From positions 1 to 61,515 of the forward strand of contig CAYFLR010000034.1 in NCBI GenBank assembly GCA_964343805.1: a stretch of DNA of 61,515 bases, read 5' to 3'. Position numbers and translations under genes: made by a program. Within the stretch, counting starts at the first letter, position 1. Each line of letters opens with the position of its first letter. Source of the DNA: CAYFLR01 sp964343805 (lineage in GTDB: Bacteria; Bdellovibrionota_B; Oligoflexia; CAYFLR01). The notes beneath the pieces were generated by a model. It had not been told where the DNA came from. It ran no database searches and saw only the letters and a program-made list of their open reading frames with translations. Shown in pieces: positions 37,005-47,084 of the stretch.

Positions 37005-37682
37005 ATGTTTTATGCAAAACTCCTGATGACAGTCTCTTTGATGTTATCCTTACTTCTAGGATGTGAAAGCAAAAAGCTACCACAAGCAAAAAAGTCACCC
37101 ACTCAGACGGTAGATCCCGTCACTCCCACTCCAACACGACCAACGGATATCAAATCAGATCACTATCAACCTCCCTCAAGTGATGACTCCACCGTTTCCC
37201 CTTCGAAAGAGGAAACAAAAACCTGTACCACTGGTTTAAATGCTTGGATTTGCGATGAAAAGCTCAATGGGAATAGTATTTGGCAGAGTTCCAATGGAAA
37301 ACATCTATTTTATTATATAATCTCAGTTAAAAATGGAGTAAACTCTTGGCAAGAAATTGAATTCACACAGGATTTCAAAGGTATTCGCACACAAGAAAGA
37401 GCGGGCACCTTTACGGTGGAGGGAGATCTTCTCAAAGTTGTGGTGACTAAAAGCTCGTGCTTAGGCCTCAGAGACTTAACCCATAAGAGTTTTGATGTCC
37501 GCTATGAGCGTAAAACCATCGGAGAAACTAATGTTATTAGCTGGGATTTTAAACTGGAGGACAGTAAAAATAGCAAGCTCGATGACATGATCCCTATTAT
37601 AAAAGTTCCGCCAGATTTAGGCACAAGGGGCTGCTTCCTGGCAGACGGAAAATTTGAACCCAACACCACCGCGGATCTATAA
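37005..37682 (+). CDS. Lipoprotein of unknown function
   Basis: The start at 37005 (MFYAKLLMTVSLM) follows AAAGGA and gives a lipoprotein signal peptide (LSLLLGC). A Pro/Thr/Ser-rich linker of about 60 residues precedes a beta-rich domain of about 140 residues with four Cys (CTTGLNAWIC, SSCLGL, RGCF), and the sequence SIWQSSNGKHLFYYI. No family recognised. The next gene begins 21 bp after the stop, so the two are likely cotranscribed. Confidence 0.7.
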   Translation: MFYAKLLMTVSLMLSLLLGCESKKLPQAKKSPTQTVDPVTPTPTRPTDIKSDHYQPPSSDDSTVSPSKEETKTCTTGLNAWICDEKLNGNSIWQSSNGKHLFYYIISVKNGVNSWQEIEFTQDFKGIRTQERAGTFTVEGDLLKVVVTKSSCLGLRDLTHKSFDVRYERKTIGETNVISWDFKLEDSKNSKLDDMIPIIKVPPDLGTRGCFLADGKFEPNTTADL

Positions 37683-37703
37683 CTAAGCCCTTAGACTGAG
37701 CTT

Positions 37704-38330
37704 ATGATAAACCAGAAAGAGCAGGGAAGAGTTCTTTACCATGGCATCGTTCTCCTTTTAGTGTTTGGTCTGTTAGTATTTATAATTTCCAAGTCTCAAA
37801 AATCTTCACCGCGACCCCCACAACCTAAAGCAATTACCCAAGAGCAAAAGCAACCTATTCCATCTGATCTCCCCAAAGGTTTTAGGTTTTTAAAAGACCC
37901 CAAAAATCAATTTTCACTCGCTTATCCCACTTCGTGGAAACTCGATGAAATTAACGCCAAGAATTTTGTTGTCTTAAACATTACTAAAGATAAACACACG
38001 GGAATGCAAGTTCGTGTTTTACCCCAAGGACAACTGGACATAAATGAATTCACGAATGCCTATATTAATCATATTCAAAACCAGATGAAAAAACATTGGG
38101 GAGGAGAGACCATGCTTTTGGAGCGAAAGCCTCAAACCCCTAGCGTCCATCCGGGCTTCACCACCAGCTTCTCTTTAAGAAGAAAAGACAATACCTACTG
38201 GTATTTCCGCCATTTTCTGTGGCCTCATAAAAAACATGTCTACATATTACAGACCGGCTCTTTAAAAGATGGTCAACAATCCTTTGAAGATCAAGTCAAT
38301 CAAGTTGCTTCTACTTTTCGCCTTTATTAA
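37704..38330 (+). CDS. Membrane-anchored protein with a PsbP/DUF1795-like domain
   Basis: One N-terminal membrane helix (HGIVLLLVFGLLVFIIS) anchors a periplasmic domain of about 150 residues containing FSLAYPTSWKLDE and a conserved ending (FEDQVNQVASTFRLY), the pattern of PsbP-like domains. The stop overlaps the convergent ABC transporter gene by 4 bp. Function unknown. Confidence 0.65.
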   Translation: MINQKEQGRVLYHGIVLLLVFGLLVFIISKSQKSSPRPPQPKAITQEQKQPIPSDLPKGFRFLKDPKNQFSLAYPTSWKLDEINAKNFVVLNITKDKHTGMQVRVLPQGQLDINEFTNAYINHIQNQMKKHWGGETMLLERKPQTPSVHPGFTTSFSLRRKDNTYWYFRHFLWPHKKHVYILQTGSLKDGQQSFEDQVNQVASTFRLY

Positions 38331-40063
38331 GCCGATTCCATTTTTTGGGAAGACATAATTTTTTGATAATGGCTAGAATAACTCATAAGCTTTTCATGGG
38401 TGCCATATTCAATCTGTTTTCCTTGCTCCAATACCAAGATACGATCAGCTTGCCTGGCGGTAGCTAAACGATGGGTCGTCACTAAATAAGAAAGGTGAGG
38501 AAACACCTCTTTTAGATTAATCCAAAAGGATCGCTCAGTAGCTGCATCCATGGCAGCAGTACAATCATCCATTAATAGCAGTTCCGGAGTCCTGATTAAG
38601 CTTCTGGCAACAGATAATCTCTGTTTTTGTCCGCCCGACAAAGTCACCCCTTTTTGCCCTAAAACCGTATCAAAACCTGAAGATAAATCCGTAAATTCCT
38701 CTTTTACTAAGGCATTCTTAAGAGCCTCATCAATCTGTGATGGGCTAAAATCCTGCCCCAAAGAAAGATTATCTTTAATGGAGAGCGAAAGAAGCAAGTT
38801 TTTCTGACGAATATAACCAACCCGATTAAAAAAGGAGGTGGGGTCAATTTGCGATTGGGGAATTTCATTTATTTTTATCATCCCTTCCATGGTTCTTAAA
38901 TCGCCAAAGACAAGATCTAATAAAGTGGTTTTACCTGAACCAACTGATCCCACCACCGCAACCATTTCCCCCTGCTTTAAATCAAAATTAACCCCGCTCA
39001 AAGCCATTTCATTGGCCGTTTGGTATTTAAAGCCAATCTCTTCACAGGAGAGCTGCTTAAAGGATGAAAGGGACTTTGAATCTTCAACTTGAGGGTTATC
39101 TGGAAACTCTTCTGTTTCCACCAAACGATCAACATAGCGGAAAATCTGTTTTGAAGAGGCATAAAACATACTCAGGGTCCATATAGGTTCTATCAAAGTT
39201 TGCGAGTAAGTAATAAAAAGCAAGAGAGTTCCTAAACTCAAATGCCCCTTCACCATCAAAATACTACCTATAAAAACAACGATAATACTTCCTAAATGGT
39301 TAACTAACATGGCAAAAAAATGGATAATCTGATTTATTTTTAAAAAATCTTTTTCTTTTCGAATTCGTTCTTCTATAGCTTTTTCATAGGATGCAATTTG
39401 ATCTCCTTCACTTAAGGTGGTCTTAACCACCCGAATTCCATTAAAGCAAGTCTCAAGAACATTGTTGCAGTGAGATATGGATTTTTGCTTTTCTTCGGTA
39501 TAAATCAGCATTCGTTCCTCTGTTTTAGCCATCACAAATACTAAGAAGGGCAAAGGAAGAAAAGTACATAGAGTTAAAGGCCAAGAGTAGTAGGACATCA
39601 CGCCGAGAGTAAATAGGAGTAAAGAAATGGCTTCAAGAGGCCTAAGGATACCAGAGCAAGAGTACCAGTAAATTCTCATCCAAGACCCATCGATATCATC
39701 GGTTAGGCGAGTGAGCAAATCTCCAGTTCTAAACTTTTGAAAAAATGAGTAATCTTTGCAAGTGAATATTTTAAAGTATCTATTACGTATAAATACTCCA
39801 AAAAGCATATTGAGATAGCCTCTAAAGAGTGGAAGTCCGGAAGTGCAGAAAGTTTCAAATAGGGCAAAAAAGAGGAAAACGATGATAAGTTTATAAGCAT
39901 TGGCTGGTTGGTAATCTGAGTCCAGTTCATCCACTATATGCTTCAGAAAAATGGGAAAAGCCGTCTTGGCAAAAATGGTAACCAGAGTAAAGACAATCAC
40001 AGCCACCATTTTCTTTTTCGCGGTTTTCCATACTTGCCAGAACCATCCTAGATATTTAATCAT
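38327..40063 (-). CDS. ABC exporter, half-transporter (second of pair)
   Basis: A type I exporter with a six-helix membrane domain (about 1-310) and an ATPase domain: Walker A GSVGSGKTT, Q loop, LSGGQKQRLS signature, Walker B LLMDDCTAAMD and H loop VTTHRLATAR. Walker B ends in Asp-Asp rather than Asp-Glu, so the catalytic Glu is replaced; that is the usual sign of the degenerate site in a heterodimeric exporter. Its ATG overlaps the stop of the upstream half-transporter (4 bp), so the two form a pair. Confidence 0.88.
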   Translation of the reverse strand: MIKYLGWFWQVWKTAKKKMVAVIVFTLVTIFAKTAFPIFLKHIVDELDSDYQPANAYKLIIVFLFFALFETFCTSGLPLFRGYLNMLFGVFIRNRYFKIFTCKDYSFFQKFRTGDLLTRLTDDIDGSWMRIYWYSCSGILRPLEAISLLLFTLGVMSYYSWPLTLCTFLPLPFLVFVMAKTEERMLIYTEEKQKSISHCNNVLETCFNGIRVVKTTLSEGDQIASYEKAIEERIRKEKDFLKINQIIHFFAMLVNHLGSIIVVFIGSILMVKGHLSLGTLLLFITYSQTLIEPIWTLSMFYASSKQIFRYVDRLVETEEFPDNPQVEDSKSLSSFKQLSCEEIGFKYQTANEMALSGVNFDLKQGEMVAVVGSVGSGKTTLLDLVFGDLRTMEGMIKINEIPQSQIDPTSFFNRVGYIRQKNLLLSLSIKDNLSLGQDFSPSQIDEALKNALVKEEFTDLSSGFDTVLGQKGVTLSGGQKQRLSVARSLIRTPELLLMDDCTAAMDAATERSFWINLKEVFPHLSYLVTTHRLATARQADRILVLEQGKQIEYGTHEKLMSYSSHYQKIMSSQKMESA

Positions 40064-41832
40064 ACCAACTCCTGTTGGCTTTGATGAAGTTTGGCATATC
40101 GACCCTGTTGTTTAATCAATTCGTGATGAGTCCCCTCTTCCACCAACTCTCCTTTATCTATTACAAGAATTCTGTGTGCATCAGTAATGGTGGATAATCG
40201 ATGGGCAATAATGAGAGAAGTTCGATTCTTCATCAATTTTGACATACTGTTTTGAAGTAGTTTTTCGGTATAAGGATCAACAGAACTGGTGGCTTCATCC
40301 ATAATTAAAATTTCAGGACTAAATGTCAAAGAACGAGTAAATGAGAGCAATTGACGCTCTCCAAAAGATAAGTTACTTCCCTCTTCAAAAAGATCTGTTT
40401 CGTATTTATCACTCCACCGATTGATAAACTTATCGACCCCCAGTTGATTGGCGGCACTGTAGGCTTGTTCATCCTCTATGTCATTTCGCAAAGCTTTTAG
40501 ATTCTCTTTCACATTAGCGGGAAACAAGAATATATCTTGTAAAATGATGCTCATCTTACGGCGCAATTGCTCCTTAGTGTAATTTTGAATATTGATCCCA
40601 TCAATTAAGATTTCTCCTTCAATGGGGTCATAAAAACGAGAGAGCAGCGACATAATTGTGGTCTTACCTGAGCCCGTCGCCCCAACAAAGGCGATAGTTT
40701 CACCTTTATTTACCTTAAAAGAGATATTTTTTAACACAGGTTTATCAACTTCATAATGAAAGTAAACCTCTTTAAATTCGATACTATGCTCAAACTTTAA
40801 TGGAGGAGGTGGCCTATCAAATTCGATGGACTCCAGTTCCGTATCGAGGATTTCGAAGATGCGATCAGCAGCACCAGCTGCTCTTTGTAACTCACCTATT
40901 TGCTCCGAAACTCGCATAATGGGAAAAAGGACACTGTAAATATACTGTATAAACATCCAAATGGTACCGATGGTAATTAAATCTGCTTTAATCCAGGTTA
41001 CGCTCTTGTACAAAATAGCAGTAATAACTAATTGAGGAGTGAGCATCAAAACAAACCAAACACTGGATTCCAATAAGTGGATCTTGAAACCATATTTGAA
41101 TTTAGTCTGATTATGCTTGGCAAGTGTAGATAAGCTCCAAGGAATACTCGAAAGCCCATGCAGGAGTCTTATAGCTGGTATATGCTCCCCTAAAAAACCA
41201 CTTATATTGGCATAAAGCTCACGATCTTTACGGTACATGGGACGCATTTTAGAGAAGAAAATATAGGCCCCCCCTACATAAATAGGACTAATTGCCAGAA
41301 TGAAGAGAGTGAGTTTCCAGCTCACCCAGCACATGATTATTAATGAAAAGCTGATGGTTAAAACTGCGCTTAAAAGTTGGATACCCACCGAAGAAAAAAG
41401 CATAAAGAGTTGCTGGGAATCTGATTCAATACGGCTAATCAGTTTACCAGATCCTAAATGGTCAAAAAATTTCACCGGCAACTTAAGAGCATGTTTAAAA
41501 AGTTTCTGCTTGATCTCATTTACAATATCAATTCCAACATACCCCACCAGCAGGGATTGAAAGTAAGTTATCCCCTCATTGGCAATCAATAAAAAGAGAT
41601 AGCCTCCGGACATCATCAGAATAAGATCAATTTTCTTGGAGGGAATCGCTGTATCAATTAATTCACGTAAGACCAAGGGAAGCATAGCACCAAAGGTAGT
41701 TGCTATAATAATAGCCAACATGGACCATTTAATAGGCTTCTCTTTTCCCTTAAAAAAGGGGAGAATCCTTCGAAAGGTATTTAATTTAAGGGATCCCTTA
41801 CCCTCTTCAATCCCTTCAGATGAATAATGCAT
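40060..41832 (-). CDS. ABC exporter, half-transporter (first of pair)
   Basis: Six-helix membrane domain plus ATPase: Walker A GATGSGKTT, signature LSFGERQLLSF, Walker B ILIMDEATSSVD, H loop IIAHRLST. This half has the intact Walker B Glu but a changed signature (LSFGE), complementary to its partner. The start used is ATG at 41832; no strong ribosome binding site is visible. It overlaps the second half and lies 15 bp after asnB, so the exporter is in the same operon. Confidence 0.88.
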   Translation of the reverse strand: MHYSSEGIEEGKGSLKLNTFRRILPFFKGKEKPIKWSMLAIIIATTFGAMLPLVLRELIDTAIPSKKIDLILMMSGGYLFLLIANEGITYFQSLLVGYVGIDIVNEIKQKLFKHALKLPVKFFDHLGSGKLISRIESDSQQLFMLFSSVGIQLLSAVLTISFSLIIMCWVSWKLTLFILAISPIYVGGAYIFFSKMRPMYRKDRELYANISGFLGEHIPAIRLLHGLSSIPWSLSTLAKHNQTKFKYGFKIHLLESSVWFVLMLTPQLVITAILYKSVTWIKADLITIGTIWMFIQYIYSVLFPIMRVSEQIGELQRAAGAADRIFEILDTELESIEFDRPPPPLKFEHSIEFKEVYFHYEVDKPVLKNISFKVNKGETIAFVGATGSGKTTIMSLLSRFYDPIEGEILIDGINIQNYTKEQLRRKMSIILQDIFLFPANVKENLKALRNDIEDEQAYSAANQLGVDKFINRWSDKYETDLFEEGSNLSFGERQLLSFTRSLTFSPEILIMDEATSSVDPYTEKLLQNSMSKLMKNRTSLIIAHRLSTITDAHRILVIDKGELVEEGTHHELIKQQGRYAKLHQSQQELV

Positions 41833-41847
41833 AATGGCTCGCTCGAC

Positions 41848-43732
41848 CTATAGGATATACTTTTCAAACCAAAGTATATACATGGCTAACCCCCATAAAA
41901 ACCGACCATGATCGTGACGAAGATTTTGATGATCTCGCCAAATATCATCCACAAAACCGGGGTTAATCAACTCAGTTCTCTTAATTCTCTGACTCGTAAA
42001 CAGATCCGCCAATGGCTTTTTTAACTCCTTGCACATCCAAATAGAATATGGCATTTCGAGGCCCTTTTTTTTCTTGGAAATGATCCTGGGAGGAAGCCTA
42101 TGCTTAAAAAGATCTCTCATTATAAACTTTAGTTGACGACCAACAATCTTATGATGAGAAGGAACTTTTAGTAAAAATGACACCAGTTCAGTATCAAGAA
42201 AAGGCACTCTTGCTTCCAAAGAGTGAGCCATTGTCATACGATCATTCTTAATCATTAAATCATCAGGCAGGTGAAAATGCAAATCCACCCACATAAGACG
42301 ATCGAGTTCGTCTCGATGATCCAACTCTTGAAATTTAGAGTGAAAAAGTTGAACAGAAGGAGGATAAGACTCAATCGGAAGGTTGAACATATGTTGCTTT
42401 TGCTTATGGTTTAGTACATGGCGCCAATAGTGATGGGCCTCAGAAGCTGACAGTTCAGCGCCTTTTACAAATCGTTTTGCTTTAAAATCAAAACTCAATT
42501 TCTTTTGAGATACAGGTAAAAAATTTACCAAAGGAGCTATGAAATGATTTCGTATAGGAGAGGGAATATGGCGGTACCAATTTCTTACCTTATTTGCTAA
42601 ATAAGTCTCATACCCTCCGAAAACCTCGTCTCCTCCCTCACCAGATAGCACTACACCGACATTTTGCTTTGCTTGTTTAGATAACAAATAAGTAGGAATA
42701 GCCGCACCATCCGCATAAGGTTCGTCGATAAATTCTAAGTGTTCATCCATGCATACTATAACTTTTTGGGGAGTCACATGAATATCATGATGATTGGTAT
42801 TAAAATGTTTGGCTACTGCCTGGGCATCTTTTGACTCATCAAAACTCCTATCATCAAACCGGAGTCCAAAGGTATGTAAATTGCCAGTTGGCAGAATATC
42901 ATTCACTAAACAAGTAAGAACACTTGAATCCATACCACCAGAGAGCATAACCCCCACCGGCACATGGGAACGCAACTGTCTTTCCACCGAAGCCATTAAC
43001 AGTTGACTGGTTTTCTTATGTATTTCGCTCTCTGATAATGGGGAGACTTCCCGAGGTATAAGTTTATGATATTTTTGGCACAGAATCAGTACCTGAAATG
43101 GTCAAAAAATGCCCTGGCAACAACTCCTTAATACCGGTAAAAGCGGTCAATTCTCCCGGTATATAATTATAAGAGAAATAATGAAAAAGAGCCTCGAAGT
43201 TTTGATTGCTAGCATAACCTGGAACTTTTAGCAGAGATTTTATTTCAGTTGAAAACCAGAATTGATTATTATGAACAAGGTAAAAAAGCGGTTTGATACC
43301 AAAGGGATCTCGAGCCAAGGTCAATCTGCCTGTCAAAGGCTCAAAATAGGAAAGAGCAAACATTCCATTCAACTCTGATAAGGCATCATGTCCCCACTTT
43401 TTAATTGCTTGTAAAACCACTTCAGTATCGGTTTTCGAAGAAAATTGAATAGAAGGATCCTTATTTAAAAGCTTCTCTTTTATCTCAATGTAGTTATAGA
43501 CCTCCCCCGCAAAACCTAATATGTGACTGCGATCCTTTGTTTGCATGGGTTGGGTTCCATTCACACTCAAGTCTAATATTCTCAATCTTTGGTGAGCCAA
43601 TGCAAAGGGACCGGACTTAAGCAAGCCGGCATCATCAGGACCTCTATGAACTTGGAGGGCTGCTAAACTTTGGACAATTCCATCGGCCCGCCTGGAAGAA
43701 TCCAAGTTCAACATTCCAACAAAGCCACACAT
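41848..43732 (-). CDS. asnB: Asparagine synthetase (glutamine-hydrolysing), split by a one-base insertion
   Basis: Makes asparagine, or an amide on another acid, from glutamine and ATP. The N-terminal amidotransferase domain starts MCGFVGML, with Cys2 as nucleophile (ATG at 43732), and has the RGPDD and FGIKPLFY motifs. The synthetase domain has the ATP motif SGGMDSS and LSGEGGDEVFGGY. The reading is broken at a run of five A (43072-43076): the first frame stops at 43064, while deleting one A gives YHKLIPREVSPLSES and joins the second half exactly. This looks like a homopolymer sequencing error. AsnB-type enzymes in loci with exporters and sugar enzymes often amidate surface sugars; the target here is unknown. 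Confidence 0.88.
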
Positions 43733-43733
43733 A

Positions 43734-45137
43734 TTAGTCCCGTAAGGTAAAAGAATGAAATAAANNNNNNNNNNAAGGAGAAATTCCCTGACTGAGCGCT
43801 TCAGCAAGAGAAAACCCAATTTTAATACTATGATCTAAGTTGCAATGTAAGAATAGACCGAGTTTACCACTAGAGTATAGCCAACTGAAATTCTGGGCTA
43901 AATAATTGAGCGCCACTTTTAAATCACGATCCCAGTTATGCAAATACATGGGATAGGTATGATCCAAGTGGACAATGAAGGATTTGTCAGGAATCATGGG
44001 TTGATCTTTATTAATCAAACCAGCTTTCACCAAACCATTCCAACAGACATATTCTAATCCTTCTTGAGCATGCCATACAGAATTTTCTCCCACGGGAATC
44101 TCACATGAAAAGCAGGTGATTCCATTATCCTTTTGCATCTCTGGATCAAAACGCTTAGGAATTGAAACCCTACCAAATGAATAATCACTTTCTGGAAAGT
44201 AAAAAGTTTCCCCATCAATCACAGGATTTCCTTGTACATATAAGAAAACCACCCGGAGCCCCCTCCAATTGAGTTTGCTAATAGCAGCAGGAAATGATGG
44301 AAGAGGTTCTACTCGAGTTAAAATATCCTGAATAGGAATAGTAGAAATTAGCTTTTCAAAAAAAACTGTCTCCTGGTTATCTATAACAATAGAAGGGTCC
44401 TTATGATGAGGATGAATTCTAAACCTATCTGTTCCTTTAATAAACCGACCTTGAAGATCGAGTATTTTTCTCTCTAACTTTTCTGTGATAACCCCAATTC
44501 CTCCTCTAACATAATAATAAAAAGATATATCCCTTTTTCCTAACAAATGCCTCACCATATCCATTAAAATATGCAATGGCTTGGTCATAGACATTCTTTT
44601 CTTTACAGCGGTAATGGAGATATATTTGGGATGGACTCCCCATACTTTTCGAGCATAAGGTTCATAAAAGATACGATAAGCACGGTGACCAGCATACCTT
44701 GTTAAATAGGATTCATAATTCTCATCTTCAGGGTTGGTATGTTTCCTCGGTTGAAATCGGTTATAAATAAGAGATAAGATGATCCCTATTGTTTCCAAAA
44801 ATCCAAGTGCTAAAAAAAACTTCAGTGAGGAAATAGGGTAATCAATGAAACTTTTTTTTAACCTTAGTTTACCTTTTCTTTCATTTTGAATAAAATTCTC
44901 ACCCACCAAATTTTTTATAAAATCAAAGGCCCTTCCCTGACAAGCATGATGAATTCTATGAGAACCCAGATCAAATTTATCAGACCCTTTTCTAATGGTG
45001 CGCAACAATCCACCAGCTTGCTCTTCTTTCTCAATTACCAATACTTGCCCAGGGTATTGCTTACACAACTCAAAGGCAGTAGTTAAACCGCTGACTCCCG
45101 CTCCGATAATTACAAATTTTACTTTTGATTCTTTCAT
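43734..45137 (-). CDS. FAD-dependent oxidoreductase (amine oxidase / UDP-galactopyranose-mutase-like)
   Basis: The N-terminal FAD motif VIIGAGVSGLTTAFEL and VIEKEEQAGGLLRT with the following DLGSHRIH are typical of amine-oxidase/protoporphyrinogen-oxidase-type flavoproteins. The middle (RIFYEPYARKVWGV) resembles proteins found in polysaccharide clusters. The C-terminal FAD-contact region is HCNLDHSIKIGFSLAEALSQG. A 10-N gap (43765-43774) falls just after it, so the last residues are uncertain; the drawn stop (TAA, 43736-43734) lies one base upstream of the asnB start and is plausible. It is divergent from the methyltransferase. Confidence 0.78.
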   Translation of the reverse strand: MKESKVKFVIIGAGVSGLTTAFELCKQYPGQVLVIEKEEQAGGLLRTIRKGSDKFDLGSHRIHHACQGRAFDFIKNLVGENFIQNERKGKLRLKKSFIDYPISSLKFFLALGFLETIGIILSLIYNRFQPRKHTNPEDENYESYLTRYAGHRAYRIFYEPYARKVWGVHPKYISITAVKKRMSMTKPLHILMDMVRHLLGKRDISFYYYVRGGIGVITEKLERKILDLQGRFIKGTDRFRIHPHHKDPSIVIDNQETVFFEKLISTIPIQDILTRVEPLPSFPAAISKLNWRGLRVVFLYVQGNPVIDGETFYFPESDYSFGRVSIPKRFDPEMQKDNGITCFSCEIPVGENSVWHAQEGLEYVCWNGLVKAGLINKDQPMIPDKSFIVHLDHTYPMYLHNWDRDLKVALNYLAQNFSWLYSSGKLGLFLHCNLDHSIKIGFSLAEALSQGISPXXXXLFHSFTLRD

Positions 45138-45184
45138 GTTAAATTAGTTCCTTTAATAATGATTATATTAAAAAGGGTCGCCAA

Positions 45185-46102
45185 ATGGAAAAGGAAAAAC
45201 AAAATAAAGTACTTTTACCTAAAGAACAGCTCACTAAGAATTTCTATGAAACCTATCCTTTTATTGAAGGTGGAAAGGATCGTATTGCTTGGTGGAAAAA
45301 GTACTTAGAAGATATTTTTCCTACCTCCTTAGTTAAAGATCACACCATTTTGGATTTAGGTTGTGGCAAAGGAGAGATTGCTAACGGGCTCATTCAAAGA
45401 GGGGGAAAATTAACCTGCCTAGACTTGAGCCGCCCCTCCATAAAACACTGTGCTGCCATTAACCCAGATGCTAAAATTTTCCATGGAACCGCATTAAATG
45501 TACCTTTCGCAGATAATTCTTTTGATCATACTATTTCCATTGGGGTTCTTCATCATACTCCTGACCCCCAGCAAGGTCTCAGAGAGGCCGCTCGTGTCAC
45601 CACCCCAGGAGGAAAGGTGATTATTTTTCTTTATAAGGCACCTAGTATTTACCAGTGGTTATTTCATTTATGGGCCCCGATTCGTTTTTTAATTCCTCTC
45701 CGGTTTATTCCCACTTGGCTTTTTAGTGTTGTCACTCTCATAACTAAAGCCCACCAAGGCTTAACTCTAAATAATATTCAAATTCGCAATCTACTGGGAG
45801 ATGCGCTATGGACTCCTCAGGCCACCTTTCACCATGTAGATGAAGTGACTCGCTGGGCAGAAGAGGCTGGACTTGAGGTTCAGTCTACCAAAGATTACTT
45901 TTTAAATAGTGCCACCATTTTTACTATGCAAAAAAAATCTACACCCAACTCCACTCCACCGACTTTTAAAACACGTTGTATTCATTGTCACCATGAGGAA
46001 CTAGAAGAAACAAATGAGCAATACTATTGTGGTAACTGCGACACTCCCATGCCGAAAGAAGGCAATGTTACTTTTTCAACTGGGGAAAAGTGGCAGGAAT
46101 AG
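45185..46102 (+). CDS. Class I SAM methyltransferase with C-terminal zinc ribbon
   Basis: The SAM-binding motifs are ILDLGCGKGEIANG (motif I), LTCLDLSRPS, and the post-I segment SFDHTISIGVLHHTPDP, a Methyltransferase_11 fold. Near the C-terminus C-I-H-C and C-G-N-C pairs form a zinc ribbon. A helical insertion (WLFHLWAPIRFLIPLRFIP) could contact membrane. Substrate unknown; the neighbours (FAD enzyme, AsnB) suggest tailoring of a small molecule or sugar. It overlaps the convergent membrane protein gene by 35 bp, longer than usual. Confidence 0.8.
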   Translation: MEKEKQNKVLLPKEQLTKNFYETYPFIEGGKDRIAWWKKYLEDIFPTSLVKDHTILDLGCGKGEIANGLIQRGGKLTCLDLSRPSIKHCAAINPDAKIFHGTALNVPFADNSFDHTISIGVLHHTPDPQQGLREAARVTTPGGKVIIFLYKAPSIYQWLFHLWAPIRFLIPLRFIPTWLFSVVTLITKAHQGLTLNNIQIRNLLGDALWTPQATFHHVDEVTRWAEEAGLEVQSTKDYFLNSATIFTMQKKSTPNSTPPTFKTRCIHCHHEELEETNEQYYCGNCDTPMPKEGNVTFSTGEKWQE

Positions 46103-47084
46103 TTTTTTGCAATCCTAAAGACAAACAGCAAATAAAAAGATAGTCCAACATATGTTCAAACCAATGCTGGGAAAATAAATACCCTACCGACAAAGGCTCT
46201 CTACTAAAGGTTGGATGTTGAGCAAAATTGGCAACCTGATGTTGTAACCCCCAAATACCATGATATAGAATGAGGCCTAAAGTAAATAGATAGATGACCA
46301 CAAAGAATTTAGTATCTGGAAATAAAGAGCGCTTCCAGGATAAAAAATGCAAAACTCTTTTGCCATAGGAATCTACATCTTTGAAGAGAAAATACTCTAC
46401 CCCAATAGCAAAGCTAATTGGTAATGAAAAGGTAAAGAAAAAATTAGTCACAATCTCTCTTACGTTATGTAATATGTATCTCGGCTTAATAAAGGTATGT
46501 AGGTTCACTTCCCAGAGGGCAGCAAAAAGAAAGAGCAAACCAGCCCCAAAGGCAAAAAAACGAATGGTGAAGGGGTCTATTTCTGCAAGAGAATTTTCTT
46601 TAGAGGGATACAGAAAATAACACAGGCTGACTATCATGAAAAGAGCAGTAAAGTTGCTGCTAAAAGAGAGGTTCCAATTTCCTCCATAACCATAAATTTT
46701 ATCATTTTCTTTATATTGAAAAAGAATCTTTACCATCATCTCATAACCTTCTCGTATCCATGAGACCCCGATAGCAAGGACAAATAAGAGAAGAGCGATA
46801 GATAAGAGATACTTCCCTAGTTTGAGCTCTTGTGAGGTATTCTGCAAGCGAGTTTTAGTGGGGATATAAATATGATTTAAAAGCCCCGCTAAAAAGAAAG
46901 ATAGAACAATATTTTGAGGAATCTGCCCTAAGAAATGTTCAAAATAAAACAATGATCCCAAAAGAGTCAACCGACCGTTTTCATGAATAACTGTATTGAA
47001 TAAAAAAATCTGCTTTTGAAAAATGGCAAGATGGATGTAACTAATTAAACAAATTAAAAAGGGAGATAAAAGCCATATTTTCAT
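46068..47084 (-). CDS. Polytopic membrane protein of unknown function
   Basis: About eight predicted hydrophobic helices over 338 residues, rich in Phe and Leu, with His and Tyr between helices (HENGRLTLLG, HGIWGLQHQ). The start overlaps the stop of the radical SAM gene by 4 bp, so translation is coupled. No family recognised; possible roles are polysaccharide handling or transport. Confidence 0.65.
   Translation of the reverse strand: MKIWLLSPFLICLISYIHLAIFQKQIFLFNTVIHENGRLTLLGSLFYFEHFLGQIPQNIVLSFFLAGLLNHIYIPTKTRLQNTSQELKLGKYLLSIALLLFVLAIGVSWIREGYEMMVKILFQYKENDKIYGYGGNWNLSFSSNFTALFMIVSLCYFLYPSKENSLAEIDPFTIRFFAFGAGLLFLFAALWEVNLHTFIKPRYILHNVREIVTNFFFTFSLPISFAIGVEYFLFKDVDSYGKRVLHFLSWKRSLFPDTKFFVVIYLFTLGLILYHGIWGLQHQVANFAQHPTFSREPLSVGYLFSQHWFEHMLDYLFICCLSLGLQKTIPATFPQLKK

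Noticed and set aside
41848..43732. AsnB as a lasso-peptide cyclase
   Set aside because: It keeps the full glutamine amidotransferase domain with Cys2, and there is no leader peptidase or precursor peptide in the locus.
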